Below, in pieces: positions 1 to 6,386 of a DNA stretch of 9,644 nucleotides; positions within the stretch are counted from its first letter, which is position 1; each line of letters starts with the position of its first letter. Origin of the DNA: Actinomycetes bacterium (GTDB lineage: Bacteria > Actinomycetota > Acidimicrobiia > Acidimicrobiales > UBA8190); contig JAJZYI010000118.1 in assembly GCA_021798135.1 (NCBI GenBank), positions 1 through 9,644 of the forward strand, read 5' to 3'. The position numbers and the translations under genes are program-made. The notes beneath the pieces are model-generated. The model did not search any database and was not told the origin of the DNA. It saw only the letters and a list, made by a program, of their open reading frames with translations.

Positions 1-120
1 CGGGGCGCGGCGGGCGCGATCCGGCGGAGCGCTCCCGGTTCGGGGCGCGGCGGGCGCGGTCCGGCGGAGCGCCCGCGGTTCAGGGCGCGGCAGGCGCGAT
101 CCGGCGGAGCGCCCGCAGCG
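1..120. repeat. 40-bp tandem repeat, three copies, overlapping a gene 3' end
   Basis: Three head-to-tail copies of a 40-bp unit lie at 1-40, 41-80 and 81-120, each built around GGGCGCGG and TCCGGCGGAGCGC. By eye, copies 1 and 2 differ at 3 positions and copies 2 and 3 at 6. Copy 3 encodes the last 12 or so codons of the minus-strand methyltransferase, so the repeat looks like a tandem duplication of a gene's 3' end into its downstream region. The methyltransferase stop (TCA on the plus strand, 80-82) exists because copy 3 has A at 82 where the equivalent base in copy 2 (position 42) is G. The array may continue beyond the left edge. The unit is not a multiple of three, so the copies are not in one reading frame. 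Confidence 0.9.
50..76 (-). terminator. Possible terminator hairpin after the methyltransferase gene
   Basis: Eight-base perfect inverted repeat, GCGGGCGC (50-57) and GCGCCCGC (69-76), with an 11-base loop, starting a few bases downstream of the minus-strand stop codon (82-80). It lies in copy 2 of the tandem repeat. The same arms have one mismatch in copy 3 and are mostly broken in copy 1. There is no T-run, as is common for high-GC actinobacterial terminators, so the call rests on stem and position only. Confidence 0.4.
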
Positions 121-766
121 AGCCCCAGGCGCCGTCGTCCGACCACTCGCCGGACCGGAGTGCCGCGCACCACAGCTCGTAGGGCGGGCGCCCGCCGTCG
201 GCCGGGTCCGGGAAGACGTCGTGGATGGCGAGCCACCCCCCCGGGGCGACGTGGGGCGCCCAGCCCCGGAAGTCGGCCCAGGCCGGCTCCTCCCCGTGCC
301 CGCCGTCGATGAAGCAGAGGGCCAGCGGGGTGGACCAGTGGGCGGCGACGACCGGCGAGTCGCCGACCACGCCGACGACGCAGCCGCCGAGGCGGGCGCC
401 GTCGACGGTCCGGCGCCAGGCCGGCAGGGTGTCGATGCGGCCCGTGGCCGGGTCGACCAGGCCGGGATCGTGGTGCTCCCAGCCGGCCTGGTTCTCCTCG
501 GACCCGTGGTGGTGGTCGACGCTGAACAGCACGGCGCCCTCGGCGAGCACCGCCGCGCCCAGGTAGACCGTGGACCGGCCGCACCAGGCGCCGATCTCGA
601 CCATGGTCGCGCCCGGCAGGTGGCGCGCGGCGCGGTGGGCGAGCCGGTGCAGGGCCAGGCCCTCGTCGTCGGGCATGAACCCCGTGGTGGCACGGGCCCG
701 CCCCAGCAGCGCGTCGCACGTGCCGGAGGGCTGCCCGGACCTGCAGGCGCCGTCGGCGCCCGTCAT
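80..766 (-). CDS. Class I SAM-dependent methyltransferase (Methyltransf_24-like)
   Basis: 228-residue protein, complete within the window. The Rossmann-fold methyltransferase signature is clear. Motif I is VEIGAWCGRST (57-67, SAM-binding glycine loop). An acidic residue ends the second strand (FSVDHH, D84). The FIDGGHGEEPAWADF segment (152-166) followed by PHVAPGGWLAIHDVF (171-185) matches the FIDG.H...PGG...HD pattern of the Methyltransf_24 group. There is no signal peptide or membrane segment, so it is probably cytosolic. The acceptor substrate cannot be told from sequence; this group includes uncharacterised small-molecule methyltransferases. The ATG start (766-764) overlaps the TGA of the upstream aminopeptidase gene as ATGA, with no Shine-Dalgarno sequence, so translation is probably coupled. 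A second in-frame ATG at residue 31 (MPDDEGL) is less likely because the overlap favours the first. The last codons fall in a tandem repeat copy. Confidence 0.88.
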   Translation of the reverse strand: MTGADGACRSGQPSGTCDALLGRARATTGFMPDDEGLALHRLAHRAARHLPGATMVEIGAWCGRSTVYLGAAVLAEGAVLFSVDHHHGSEENQAGWEHHDPGLVDPATGRIDTLPAWRRTVDGARLGGCVVGVVGDSPVVAAHWSTPLALCFIDGGHGEEPAWADFRGWAPHVAPGGWLAIHDVFPDPADGGRPPYELWCAALRSGEWSDDGAWGSLRALRRIAPAAP

Positions 767-3429
767 GCCGGGCGTGCGGTCAGCCGGTCGGTCCCGGCGC
801 GCAGTGCGGCGGCCGCCTCGGCCGACAGCCGCTCGGCCACCTCCACGTTGACCTGCAGGCGCTCCGCGATCTGCTCGACGGTGCGCTGGCCGCTGCGCAC
901 GGGGTTGGCGGCCAGGAACGCCTGCACGTCGGCTGCCAGCGCACGGTCGCGGCAGAGCCACTTCACGCCGTCGAGCAGCCGGGGCACGATGTTGGCCGGC
1001 GTGCGTGCCATCACGGCGTCCCACTCGGAGCGCAGCCGCTCCCAGGTCGCCGCGCCGTGCGGGCGGCTGGCCAGGAGCAGCTGGACCACGAACGGCGCGT
1101 TCTGCGTCCTGACCTCCGTGACGGCGAGGCGGAAGACGTCGGCGGCGACGCCCGGGTCGGGGATCTCGGCCAGCGCGTACAGGTACCGCATCTCCTCCTG
1201 TGGGGTGGCCGGGTGCCGGTACCGGTCGAGGAGCAGGTCGTAGGTGGCCCGGTCGCCGGCCGACGCCACCACCGCCACGACGGCCGCGGCCAGGTCGGGG
1301 TCGAGCGGCGCGCCGCCGGCCAGCGCCGCCGCGTGCAGCGCGGCGCACCGCTCGCGCACGGCCTCGTCCTCGCCGACGGTCCCGGCGACGGTGATGGCGA
1401 GCGACCGCAGGGTGACGGCGCGCTCGTCGTCGTCCGTCCGCCGCTCCCACCCCAGGCGCTCGACGAGCGGCCCGACCAGGGCCCGCGTGTAGGCGGCCAG
1501 CGCAGGCCGTGCCTGGTCGGGCACCACGCGCTCGCAGAAGCGGAGGGCGCCGGTGGCCTGGCCCCACACGTCGGGGTCCGCCTCGTCGCCGAGGGCCTCG
1601 GCCAGCACCAGCAGGTCGTCGAGGCTCGACAGGCCGGCCAGCACCCCGGCCCAGGTGTCGCTCAAGAGGTTGCAGCGCTCCAGGGGCTCGAGCTCGGCGA
1701 GGCGCGAGGCGAGGCGCCGGAGGTGGTCGGGGGCGTAGCGGACGCGGTAGTAGCCGGCGCCGCCGGCGTTCACCACGGCGGCGCCCGGTGCCAGGTCGAC
1801 CCGAGCCCCGTCCGGGCCCACCAGGGCCCGTGCCGGCGGGCCGGCGGCGTCGAGCGAGCGGGCCAGCACCGGCACGTGCCAGCCGCTGCCGATGGCGCTC
1901 TCGCCGGCGGCGGGGGCGTACGCGAACGGCTCCTGGGTCAGGCCGACGCCCCCGTCGGCGGGCCCGACCGAGACGAGCGGGAAGCCCCCCTGGAAGATCC
2001 ACGTGTCCATGACCTGGCGGACCGGCTCGCCGCTGGCCGCCTCGATGGCGTCCCACAGGTCGGTGGTCTCGGTGTTGCCCAGGCGGTGCTCGTCGAGGTA
2101 ACGGCGGATGCCCGACCGGAAGCGGCCCTCGCCCAGGTAGCGCTCCAGCATCCGCAGGACGCTGGCGCCCTTCTGGTAGGTGAGCACGTCGAACATCCCC
2201 TGCGCCTCCTCGGGCGGGCCCACGGGGTACTCGACGGGTCGGGTGCGGTGCAGGGCGTCGGTGGCCATGGCGGCGTCGCGCTCCATGCCGAACGACACCC
2301 ACCGGCGCCACTGCGGGCGGTAGTGGTCGACGCACAGCAGCTCCATGAGGGTGGCGAACGCCTCGTTCAGCCAGATCCCGTTCCACCACCGCATGGTGAC
2401 GAGGTCGCCGAACCACATGTGGGCGATCTCGTGGGAGACGACGTCGGCCACCCGCTGCTGCTCGAGCTGCGAGGACCGCTCCGGGTCGACGAGGAGGGCC
2501 GTCTCGCGGAACGTGACGCACCCCAGGTTCTCCATGGCGCCGAAGGCGAAGTCGGGGATGGCGACGAGGTCGAGCTTGTCGGCCGGGTAGGGGATGCCGA
2601 ACCACTCGGCGAAGAACCGCAGCGCGTGCGCGGCGCAGTCGGCGGCGAACGCCGTCAGGTCTTCCCGGCCCGGGACGTGCACGATCCGGACCGGCACCCC
2701 GTCGACGTCGACCGGCTCGGTGGCCTCCAGGGGCCCCACCACGAACGCCACCAGGTACGTGGACATCGGGATGGTGTCGGCGAACCGGACCCGCCGGCGG
2801 CCGTCGGGCAGCGGCGTCTCGGCCACGACCGGTCCGTTGGACACGGCGAAGAGGTCGCCGGGCACGTCCAGGGTGACGGCGAACACGGCCTTGCGGTCGG
2901 GCTCGTCGAAGCAGGGGAAGGCCCGCCGGGCGTCGGTGGCCTCGAACTGGGTGGTGGCGATCGTCCTGGTGGCGCCCGCCGCGTCGGTGAACGTCGACCG
3001 GTAGAAGCCGTGGAGGCGGTCGTTGAGCACCCCGGAGAAGCGGAGGTCGATGGTGCAGGGGCCGGGGCCCACGGGCTCGGGCAGCACGAGCGTGACCCGC
3101 TCGCCGGCCTCGTCGGTCTCGACGCCGGCGGCGGGACCGGGCAGGTCGGGGTCGTCGGCGGCCCCGGGGTCGCCGCTGGGAGCCCGGTGGCCCGCCGCCA
3201 CCGCCGCTGCGGTGATGGTGAGCTCGGCCGCGTGGAGCGCGATGCGGTCGACGGGCTCGGTCGCGTCTGCCGTGATGACGACCCGGCCGTCGAACGTGGC
3301 CCCTTCCAGGTCGGGTGCCAGACGCAGGTCGTAGCGGTCGGGGCGGACGGTGTAGGGCAGTCGGTGCGCGGCGGAGGGGTCGCCGGCGGGCGTGCCGCTG
3401 CCGGCCGGTGCTGGGTGGGCTGAGGTCAC
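763..3429 (-). CDS. pepN: M1-family zinc aminopeptidase (aminopeptidase N type)
   Basis: About 888 residues, close to the usual length of actinobacterial PepN. It removes N-terminal amino acids from peptides in the cytosol. Visible family hallmarks are the substrate-anchoring GAMEN motif (297-301), the zinc site HEIAH (333-337) with the third ligand E356 in NEAF, and the catalytic tyrosine Y418 (LTYQKGAS). The N-terminal beta domain (about 25-225) carries RLPYTVRPDRYDL and the FPCFDEPDRKAVF block (171-183). The C-terminal half (about 530-880) is the ERAP1_C-like helical domain. A short Gly/Pro/Ala-rich stretch at about 78-108 looks like an extra surface loop. Start: GTG at 3429-3427 sits 7 bases after a TAGCGT -10 element, fitting a leaderless mRNA. 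The alternative GTG at 3438 lies inside that element. The gene is followed by a methyltransferase with an ATGA overlap and diverges from the kinase gene. Confidence 0.95.
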   Translation of the reverse strand: MTSAHPAPAGSGTPAGDPSAAHRLPYTVRPDRYDLRLAPDLEGATFDGRVVITADATEPVDRIALHAAELTITAAAVAAGHRAPSGDPGAADDPDLPGPAAGVETDEAGERVTLVLPEPVGPGPCTIDLRFSGVLNDRLHGFYRSTFTDAAGATRTIATTQFEATDARRAFPCFDEPDRKAVFAVTLDVPGDLFAVSNGPVVAETPLPDGRRRVRFADTIPMSTYLVAFVVGPLEATEPVDVDGVPVRIVHVPGREDLTAFAADCAAHALRFFAEWFGIPYPADKLDLVAIPDFAFGAMENLGCVTFRETALLVDPERSSQLEQQRVADVVSHEIAHMWFGDLVTMRWWNGIWLNEAFATLMELLCVDHYRPQWRRWVSFGMERDAAMATDALHRTRPVEYPVGPPEEAQGMFDVLTYQKGASVLRMLERYLGEGRFRSGIRRYLDEHRLGNTETTDLWDAIEAASGEPVRQVMDTWIFQGGFPLVSVGPADGGVGLTQEPFAYAPAAGESAIGSGWHVPVLARSLDAAGPPARALVGPDGARVDLAPGAAVVNAGGAGYYRVRYAPDHLRRLASRLAELEPLERCNLLSDTWAGVLAGLSSLDDLLVLAEALGDEADPDVWGQATGALRFCERVVPDQARPALAAYTRALVGPLVERLGWERRTDDDERAVTLRSLAITVAGTVGEDEAVRERCAALHAAALAGGAPLDPDLAAAVVAVVASAGDRATYDLLLDRYRHPATPQEEMRYLYALAEIPDPGVAADVFRLAVTEVRTQNAPFVVQLLLASRPHGAATWERLRSEWDAVMARTPANIVPRLLDGVKWLCRDRALAADVQAFLAANPVRSGQRTVEQIAERLQVNVEVAERLSAEAAAALRAGTDRLTARPA

Positions 3430-3436
3430 CCCGGTC

Positions 3437-3442
3437 ACGCTA
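3437..3442 (-). promoter_or_regulatory. -10 element of a leaderless promoter for pepN
   Basis: On the minus strand TAGCGT (3442-3437) is followed by 7 bases and then the GTG at 3429. TANNNT followed by about 6-7 bases and a start codon is the known form of leaderless actinobacterial promoters, with transcription starting at or next to the first base of the start codon. No convincing -35 box is visible. The upstream side overlaps an inverted repeat at 3455-3484. Confidence 0.65.
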
Positions 3443-3454
3443 CAGGCGGGGGGC

Positions 3455-3484
3455 GCCCGCCGGGGGAGCCGTTGGCCGGCGGGC
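3455..3484. repeat. 9-bp inverted repeat upstream of pepN
   Basis: GCCCGCCGG (3455-3463) and CCGGCGGGC (3476-3484) are perfect inverted repeats separated by 12 bases. Relative to the predicted pepN transcript start they occupy about -26 to -55, where a -35 element or an operator would lie. The function is unknown and the repeat could be incidental in such GC-rich DNA. Confidence 0.45.
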
Positions 3485-3562
3485 ACGACGAGGCGGCGCA
3501 CGGAGGCCGAGCTCCCGGTACGCCGAGTGGGGCCGGCCGAGCCGGTCGCCGCCGGGCACGGC

Positions 3563-3598
3563 GACACGGTGCACGGGCAGCCGCGGGTGACACGGTGC
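3563..3598. repeat. Direct repeat pair GACACGGTGC in the pepN-kinase intergenic region
   Basis: GACACGGTGC occurs at 3563-3572 and again at 3589-3598, 26 bases apart (about two and a half helical turns). The similarity continues beyond the core (a GGGC block follows two variable bases in each), making an imperfect repeat of about 20 bases. The pair lies about 80-110 bases upstream of the kinase -10 element and could be a regulator-binding site. No regulator is encoded nearby. Confidence 0.4.
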
Positions 3599-3603
3599 GG
3601 GGG

Positions 3604-3629
3604 CTGCGGGCCGCCGTCGCGGCCCGCAG
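3604..3629. repeat. 11-bp perfect inverted repeat with 4-base loop
   Basis: CTGCGGGCCGC (3604-3614) and GCGGCCCGCAG (3619-3629) pair perfectly around CGTC. This is a very stable potential hairpin between two divergent genes, ending 46 bases before the kinase -10 element. Because neither flanking gene ends here, it is not an ordinary terminator. It could be an operator dyad, an insulator or the end of an unseen short transcript. Confidence 0.6.
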
Positions 3630-3675
3630 GGGCTCCACGCCCGGGGCCGGTGCGGTGCAGCCCCGGCCCGGCCGG

Positions 3676-3681
3676 TAGGGT
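3676..3681 (+). promoter_or_regulatory. -10 element of a leaderless promoter for the PfkB kinase
   Basis: GG-TAGGGT (hexamer 3676-3681) is followed by 7 bases and the ATG at 3689, giving a transcript with no or a one-base leader. There is no Shine-Dalgarno sequence, which agrees. No clear -35 box is visible. Confidence 0.65.
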
Positions 3682-3688
3682 CGCTCCG

Positions 3689-4825
3689 ATGCGAGCGCTG
3701 CCCTCCGAGCCTTCCGGTGGCGACGGCGGCGACGTCGTCGACGTCGTCGCCGTCGGGTCCGCCATCGTCGACATCCTCGTCCACGCCACACCCGAGGAGC
3801 TGGCACGCCTGGACGTCGAGCCGGGCACCATGACGCTCGTCGATCTCGAGGCGTCCGAGCGCCTGCGGTCGGCGGTGCTGCCCGCCACGCAGGTGTCGGG
3901 CGGCTCGGTGGCGAACACGGCGGTCGGCGTGGCCGCGCTCGGCGGCGCCGCCGGCTTCATCGGGCGGACCGCCGACGATGCCCTCGGGGGGCTGTTCCGC
4001 GACGACCTGGCCGGTGCCGGCGTGCGCGTCGGCCGGGCCGGTGCCGGCTCCGGTGCCCGTGCCCAGGGTGGCGGCTCGGCCCGTGGCGGTAGCGGGGGCA
4101 GCGGCGCTGCCGCCACCGGCATCGCGGCGGCGGGCGACCCTCCCGGCGTCGCCACCGGTCGGTGCGTCGTCCTGGTGACGCCCGACGGCGAGCGGACCAT
4201 GGTGACCCACCTGGGCGTGGCCTCGATGCTGGGGACCCCCGACCTCGACACCGACCTGCTGGCGTCGGCCCAGGTCGTCTTCCTCGAGGGCTACCTGTGG
4301 GACGTGCCGTCGGCCAAGGCCGCCCTGCACCGCGCCATCGAGATCGCCCACGGGGCCGACGGGCTCGTGGCCCTCTCGGTGTCCGACCGCATGTGCGTGG
4401 AGCGCCACCGGACCGAGTTCCTGGATCTGCTTCGCGACGACGTCGACGTGCTGTTCGCCAACGAGGAGGAGGCCCGTGCCCTGCTGGGCACGCCGACCAC
4501 GGACGGCGCGGTGCGGGCACTGGAGGAGACGGGCGTCCTGAGCGCCGTCACGCTGGGGCCCGCCGGCTCGGTGGTGGTCCTTCCGGGCCGCCCCGTGACG
4601 GTCCCGGCAGCGCCGGTCGACAGGGTCGTCGACACGACGGGCGCCGGCGACCTGTACGCGGCGGGCTTCCTCTACGGGCTGACGCACGGCGCCGACCCCG
4701 AGGAGTGCGCCCGGCTGGGCGGTGCCTGCGCCGCGGAGGTCATCTCGCACCTGGGCGCTCGCCCGCAGACCGACCTCCGGGCCCTTGTCCTGCCGGCGGG
4801 CACGCGCGCGCCCGAGCGGCGCTAG
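3689..4825 (+). CDS. PfkB-family carbohydrate/nucleoside kinase (adenosine kinase-like)
   Basis: 378 residues. It is expected to transfer a phosphate from ATP to a sugar or nucleoside hydroxyl in the cytosol. Both PfkB signatures are present. Signature 1 is the glycine-rich SGGSVANTAVGVAALGG (70-86). Signature 2 is DTTGAGDLYAAGFLYGL (315-331), with D321 as the catalytic base and GAG as the anion hole. The N-terminal VAVGSAIVDILV strand and FANEEEARALLG (257-268) also fit the family. The overall pattern resembles the adenosine kinase/ribokinase branch, but the substrate cannot be assigned. Unusual: residues about 115-158 form a Gly/Ala/Ser/Arg low-complexity insertion between the lid region and the RCVVLVTPDGERTM strand pair. 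The ATG at 3689 is chosen for its leaderless promoter; an in-frame start at 3392 would add a non-homologous extension and overlap pepN. The gene is convergent with the next one, 38 bp away. Confidence 0.9.
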   Translation: MRALPSEPSGGDGGDVVDVVAVGSAIVDILVHATPEELARLDVEPGTMTLVDLEASERLRSAVLPATQVSGGSVANTAVGVAALGGAAGFIGRTADDALGGLFRDDLAGAGVRVGRAGAGSGARAQGGGSARGGSGGSGAAATGIAAAGDPPGVATGRCVVLVTPDGERTMVTHLGVASMLGTPDLDTDLLASAQVVFLEGYLWDVPSAKAALHRAIEIAHGADGLVALSVSDRMCVERHRTEFLDLLRDDVDVLFANEEEARALLGTPTTDGAVRALEETGVLSAVTLGPAGSVVVLPGRPVTVPAAPVDRVVDTTGAGDLYAAGFLYGLTHGADPEECARLGGACAAEVISHLGARPQTDLRALVLPAGTRAPERR

Positions 4826-4863
4826 GACCGCACCGCCACGAGGTCGCGGGTCGTGCCCCGCCG

Positions 4864-5472
4864 TCAACCCTGGTCGTGCTCGGGGTCCGGCGGGAGGTAG
4901 GTGAGGTCGAGGTCGGCCAGGCGCACGAGCAGGGAGGCCACCCACTGTGCCAGCGCCTCGACGGGCGCGGCGAGCCGGGCCGGGTCCTCCAGGGTCGCCT
5001 CGTCGAGCAGCAGCGATCCCTGGTAGGTCGTCTCGACGGCGAAGCGAGCCGGCTCGTCCCCGCCGCCCATGGCCTGCTCCAGGACGGGTGCCACCCGGAC
5101 GAGGCCGTCCCCGGCGATCGGCGGTCCCTCGTCGGGGAGCACGGCGAGCATGGCGTCCAGGTCTGGGGCCTGGGCGAGGCGCTGCTGGCGCAGGGTGATC
5201 TCCAGCACCGCCTCGGGGAGGTCGTCGGGCGGCTCCCCGATGGACCACGAGCGGTAGATGCTCTGGCTCCAGGTGGGCCAGTCGACGGAGACGTCCGCCC
5301 GCACGCGCGGCGGCTGCTCCTCGCCGGGGAGCGAGTACGACGTCTCCCAGGACACGTCCCCCAGGAACACGTCGACCTGGAAGCGCTCCTCCACGGCTTG
5401 GCGCTGCAGCAGGGCGTTCTCGAACGCGCTGCGAACTCGGGTGATCAGCTCCACCAGGATGTGGTCCAGCAT
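4864..5472 (-). CDS. Hypothetical acidic protein, 202 residues
   Basis: I do not recognise this family. It is a credible gene: it has an upstream -10-like element, it fills the space between two neighbours, and its composition is protein-like. It has mixed hydrophobic and acidic residues, five tryptophans, and no lysine or cysteine. Visible structure: an amphipathic helix at about 2-31; beta-like segments at about 31-48 (FQVDVFLGDVSWETSY) and 56-78 (RVRADVSVDWPTWSQSIY, then RSW); a helical middle rich in L/A/D (about 85-112); and a C-terminal amphipathic helix (about 168-190) ending in a PPDPEHDQG tail. There is no signal peptide and no membrane helix, so it is likely cytosolic. It diverges from the phosphodiesterase-like gene with overlapping -10 elements, which may mean shared control. 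No function is proposed. Confidence 0.75.
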   Translation of the reverse strand: MLDHILVELITRVRSAFENALLQRQAVEERFQVDVFLGDVSWETSYSLPGEEQPPRVRADVSVDWPTWSQSIYRSWSIGEPPDDLPEAVLEITLRQQRLAQAPDLDAMLAVLPDEGPPIAGDGLVRVAPVLEQAMGGGDEPARFAVETTYQGSLLLDEATLEDPARLAAPVEALAQWVASLLVRLADLDLTYLPPDPEHDQG

Positions 5473-5482
5473 GGCGGGCCAG

Positions 5483-5488
5483 AGGCTA
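5483..5488 (-). promoter_or_regulatory. -10-like element for the 202-residue protein gene
   Basis: On the minus strand TAGCCT (5488-5483) precedes the ATG at 5472 by 10 bases. Standard spacing would put the transcript start near 5476, leaving a leader of about 4 bases. It shares its TA with the plus-strand element at 5487-5492. Confidence 0.5.
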
Positions 5489-5492
5489 CCGT
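5487..5492 (+). promoter_or_regulatory. -10 element of a leaderless promoter for the GDPD-like gene
   Basis: TACCGT (5487-5492) followed by exactly 6 bases places the predicted +1 on the A of the ATG at 5499. The identical hexamer with the same spacing precedes ychF. It overlaps the opposite-strand -10 element at the 5487-5488 TA step. Confidence 0.65.
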
Positions 5493-5498
5493 TCCTCC

Positions 5499-6374
5499 AT
5501 GGCCTCGACGCAGACGGGCCCGGACTGGCGGGAGCGGCGCGTGCTGGCGTACGCGCACCAGGGCGGCGCGCACGAGGCTCCGTCGTCCACGCTCTTCGCC
5601 ATCGAGCAGGCCGTCACAGCCGGCGCCACGGGCATCGAGCTCGACGTGCACGCCACCGCCGACGGCGTGCTCGTCGTGTGCCACGACCGCACCGTCGACC
5701 GCACCACGGACGGGACCGGCGCCATCGCGGGCCTGACGTGGGACGAGCTCGCCACCCTCGACAACGCCTACTGGTTCGTGCCCGGGTCGGACGCCGCGAC
5801 CGGCCTCGACCCCTCGGCGTACCCGTACCGCGGCCGCGCGCCGGCGGACCCCTCGTTCGGCGTGGCCCGCCTGGACGCCGTGCTCGACCTGCTCGACGAC
5901 CACCCCGGGGTCGTGCTGAACCTGGACGTGAAGTCCACGGCTCCGGCCGTCGCGCCGTACGAGGAGGCGCTCGCGCTGCTGCTTGCCCACCGGGGGTACG
6001 AGGAGCGCGTGATCGTGGCGTCGTTCATCGACGCGGCGACCGACGCCTTCCGGCGCGCCGCTCCGGGCGTGGCGACGTCAGCGGGGACGCAGGGCGTCGC
6101 CGAGTTCTGGCAGGCGGTGCAACGGGGCGACCCGCCTGCCGCCGTGCCCTACGCGGCCCTGCAGGTTCCTGCCCGGTCGGGCGAGCTCACCGTGGTCGAC
6201 CGCGACTTCGTCGATGCGGCCCACGCCGCCGGCGTCGCGGTCCACGTGTGGACGGTGAACGACCCGGACGACATGGCGGCCCTGGTCGAGCTGGGGGTCG
6301 ACGGCATCATCACCGACCTGCCCACCACCCTCGTCGGCGTGCTGCAGCGAGCGGGTGCCGCCTGGACGCCGTGA
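5499..6374 (+). CDS. Glycerophosphodiester phosphodiesterase-family protein
   Basis: 291 residues with a GDPD TIM-barrel pattern. The family hydrolyses glycerophosphodiesters to glycerol 3-phosphate and an alcohol, using a metal ion. The N-terminal motif here is AHQGGAHEAPSST (19-31). This is followed by the metal-ligand segment IELDVHATADGVLVVCHD with E47 and D49, the second catalytic histidine H62, and the usual DRTTDGTG stretch (67-74). The C-terminal HVWTVNDPDDMAALVELGV and DGIITD segments also match. The deviation is that canonical enzymes read HRG where this has HQG (Q21), and PENT where this has PSST. Activity or substrate may therefore differ. No signal peptide is evident, so it is probably cytosolic. 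It is transcribed from a leaderless promoter shared in part with the divergent hypothetical gene, and it converges with bL37 across a strong hairpin. Confidence 0.88.
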   Translation: MASTQTGPDWRERRVLAYAHQGGAHEAPSSTLFAIEQAVTAGATGIELDVHATADGVLVVCHDRTVDRTTDGTGAIAGLTWDELATLDNAYWFVPGSDAATGLDPSAYPYRGRAPADPSFGVARLDAVLDLLDDHPGVVLNLDVKSTAPAVAPYEEALALLLAHRGYEERVIVASFIDAATDAFRRAAPGVATSAGTQGVAEFWQAVQRGDPPAAVPYAALQVPARSGELTVVDRDFVDAAHAAGVAVHVWTVNDPDDMAALVELGVDGIITDLPTTLVGVLQRAGAAWTP

Positions 6375-6386
6375 CCGGCGGCCACG

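Noticed and set aside
80..2605. Open minus-strand frame of about 840 codons running into the methyltransferase
   Set aside because: The part above position 766 is out of phase with pepN, is Arg/Pro/Gly-rich without family motifs, and is a GC-rich shadow. Only the last 228 codons are a gene.
1057..3423. Plus-strand open frame of 788 codons opposite pepN
   Set aside because: It has His/Gly/Val-rich composition with no motif and is fully antisense to a well-supported M1 peptidase.
3436..3438. Upstream GTG as the pepN start
   Set aside because: It overlaps the TAGCGT element that precedes the GTG at 3429 by 7 bases, so it would not be in the mRNA if transcription is leaderless.
4837..4855. Hairpin CACGA/TCGTG between the convergent kinase and hypothetical genes as a terminator
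   Set aside because: Only 5 pairs with a 9-base loop and no T-run; too weak in GC-rich DNA.
3440..5248. Minus-strand open frame of about 600 codons across the kinase gene
   Set aside because: It is antisense to the PfkB kinase and out of phase with the 202-residue gene, with low-complexity Arg/Gly/Ala composition.
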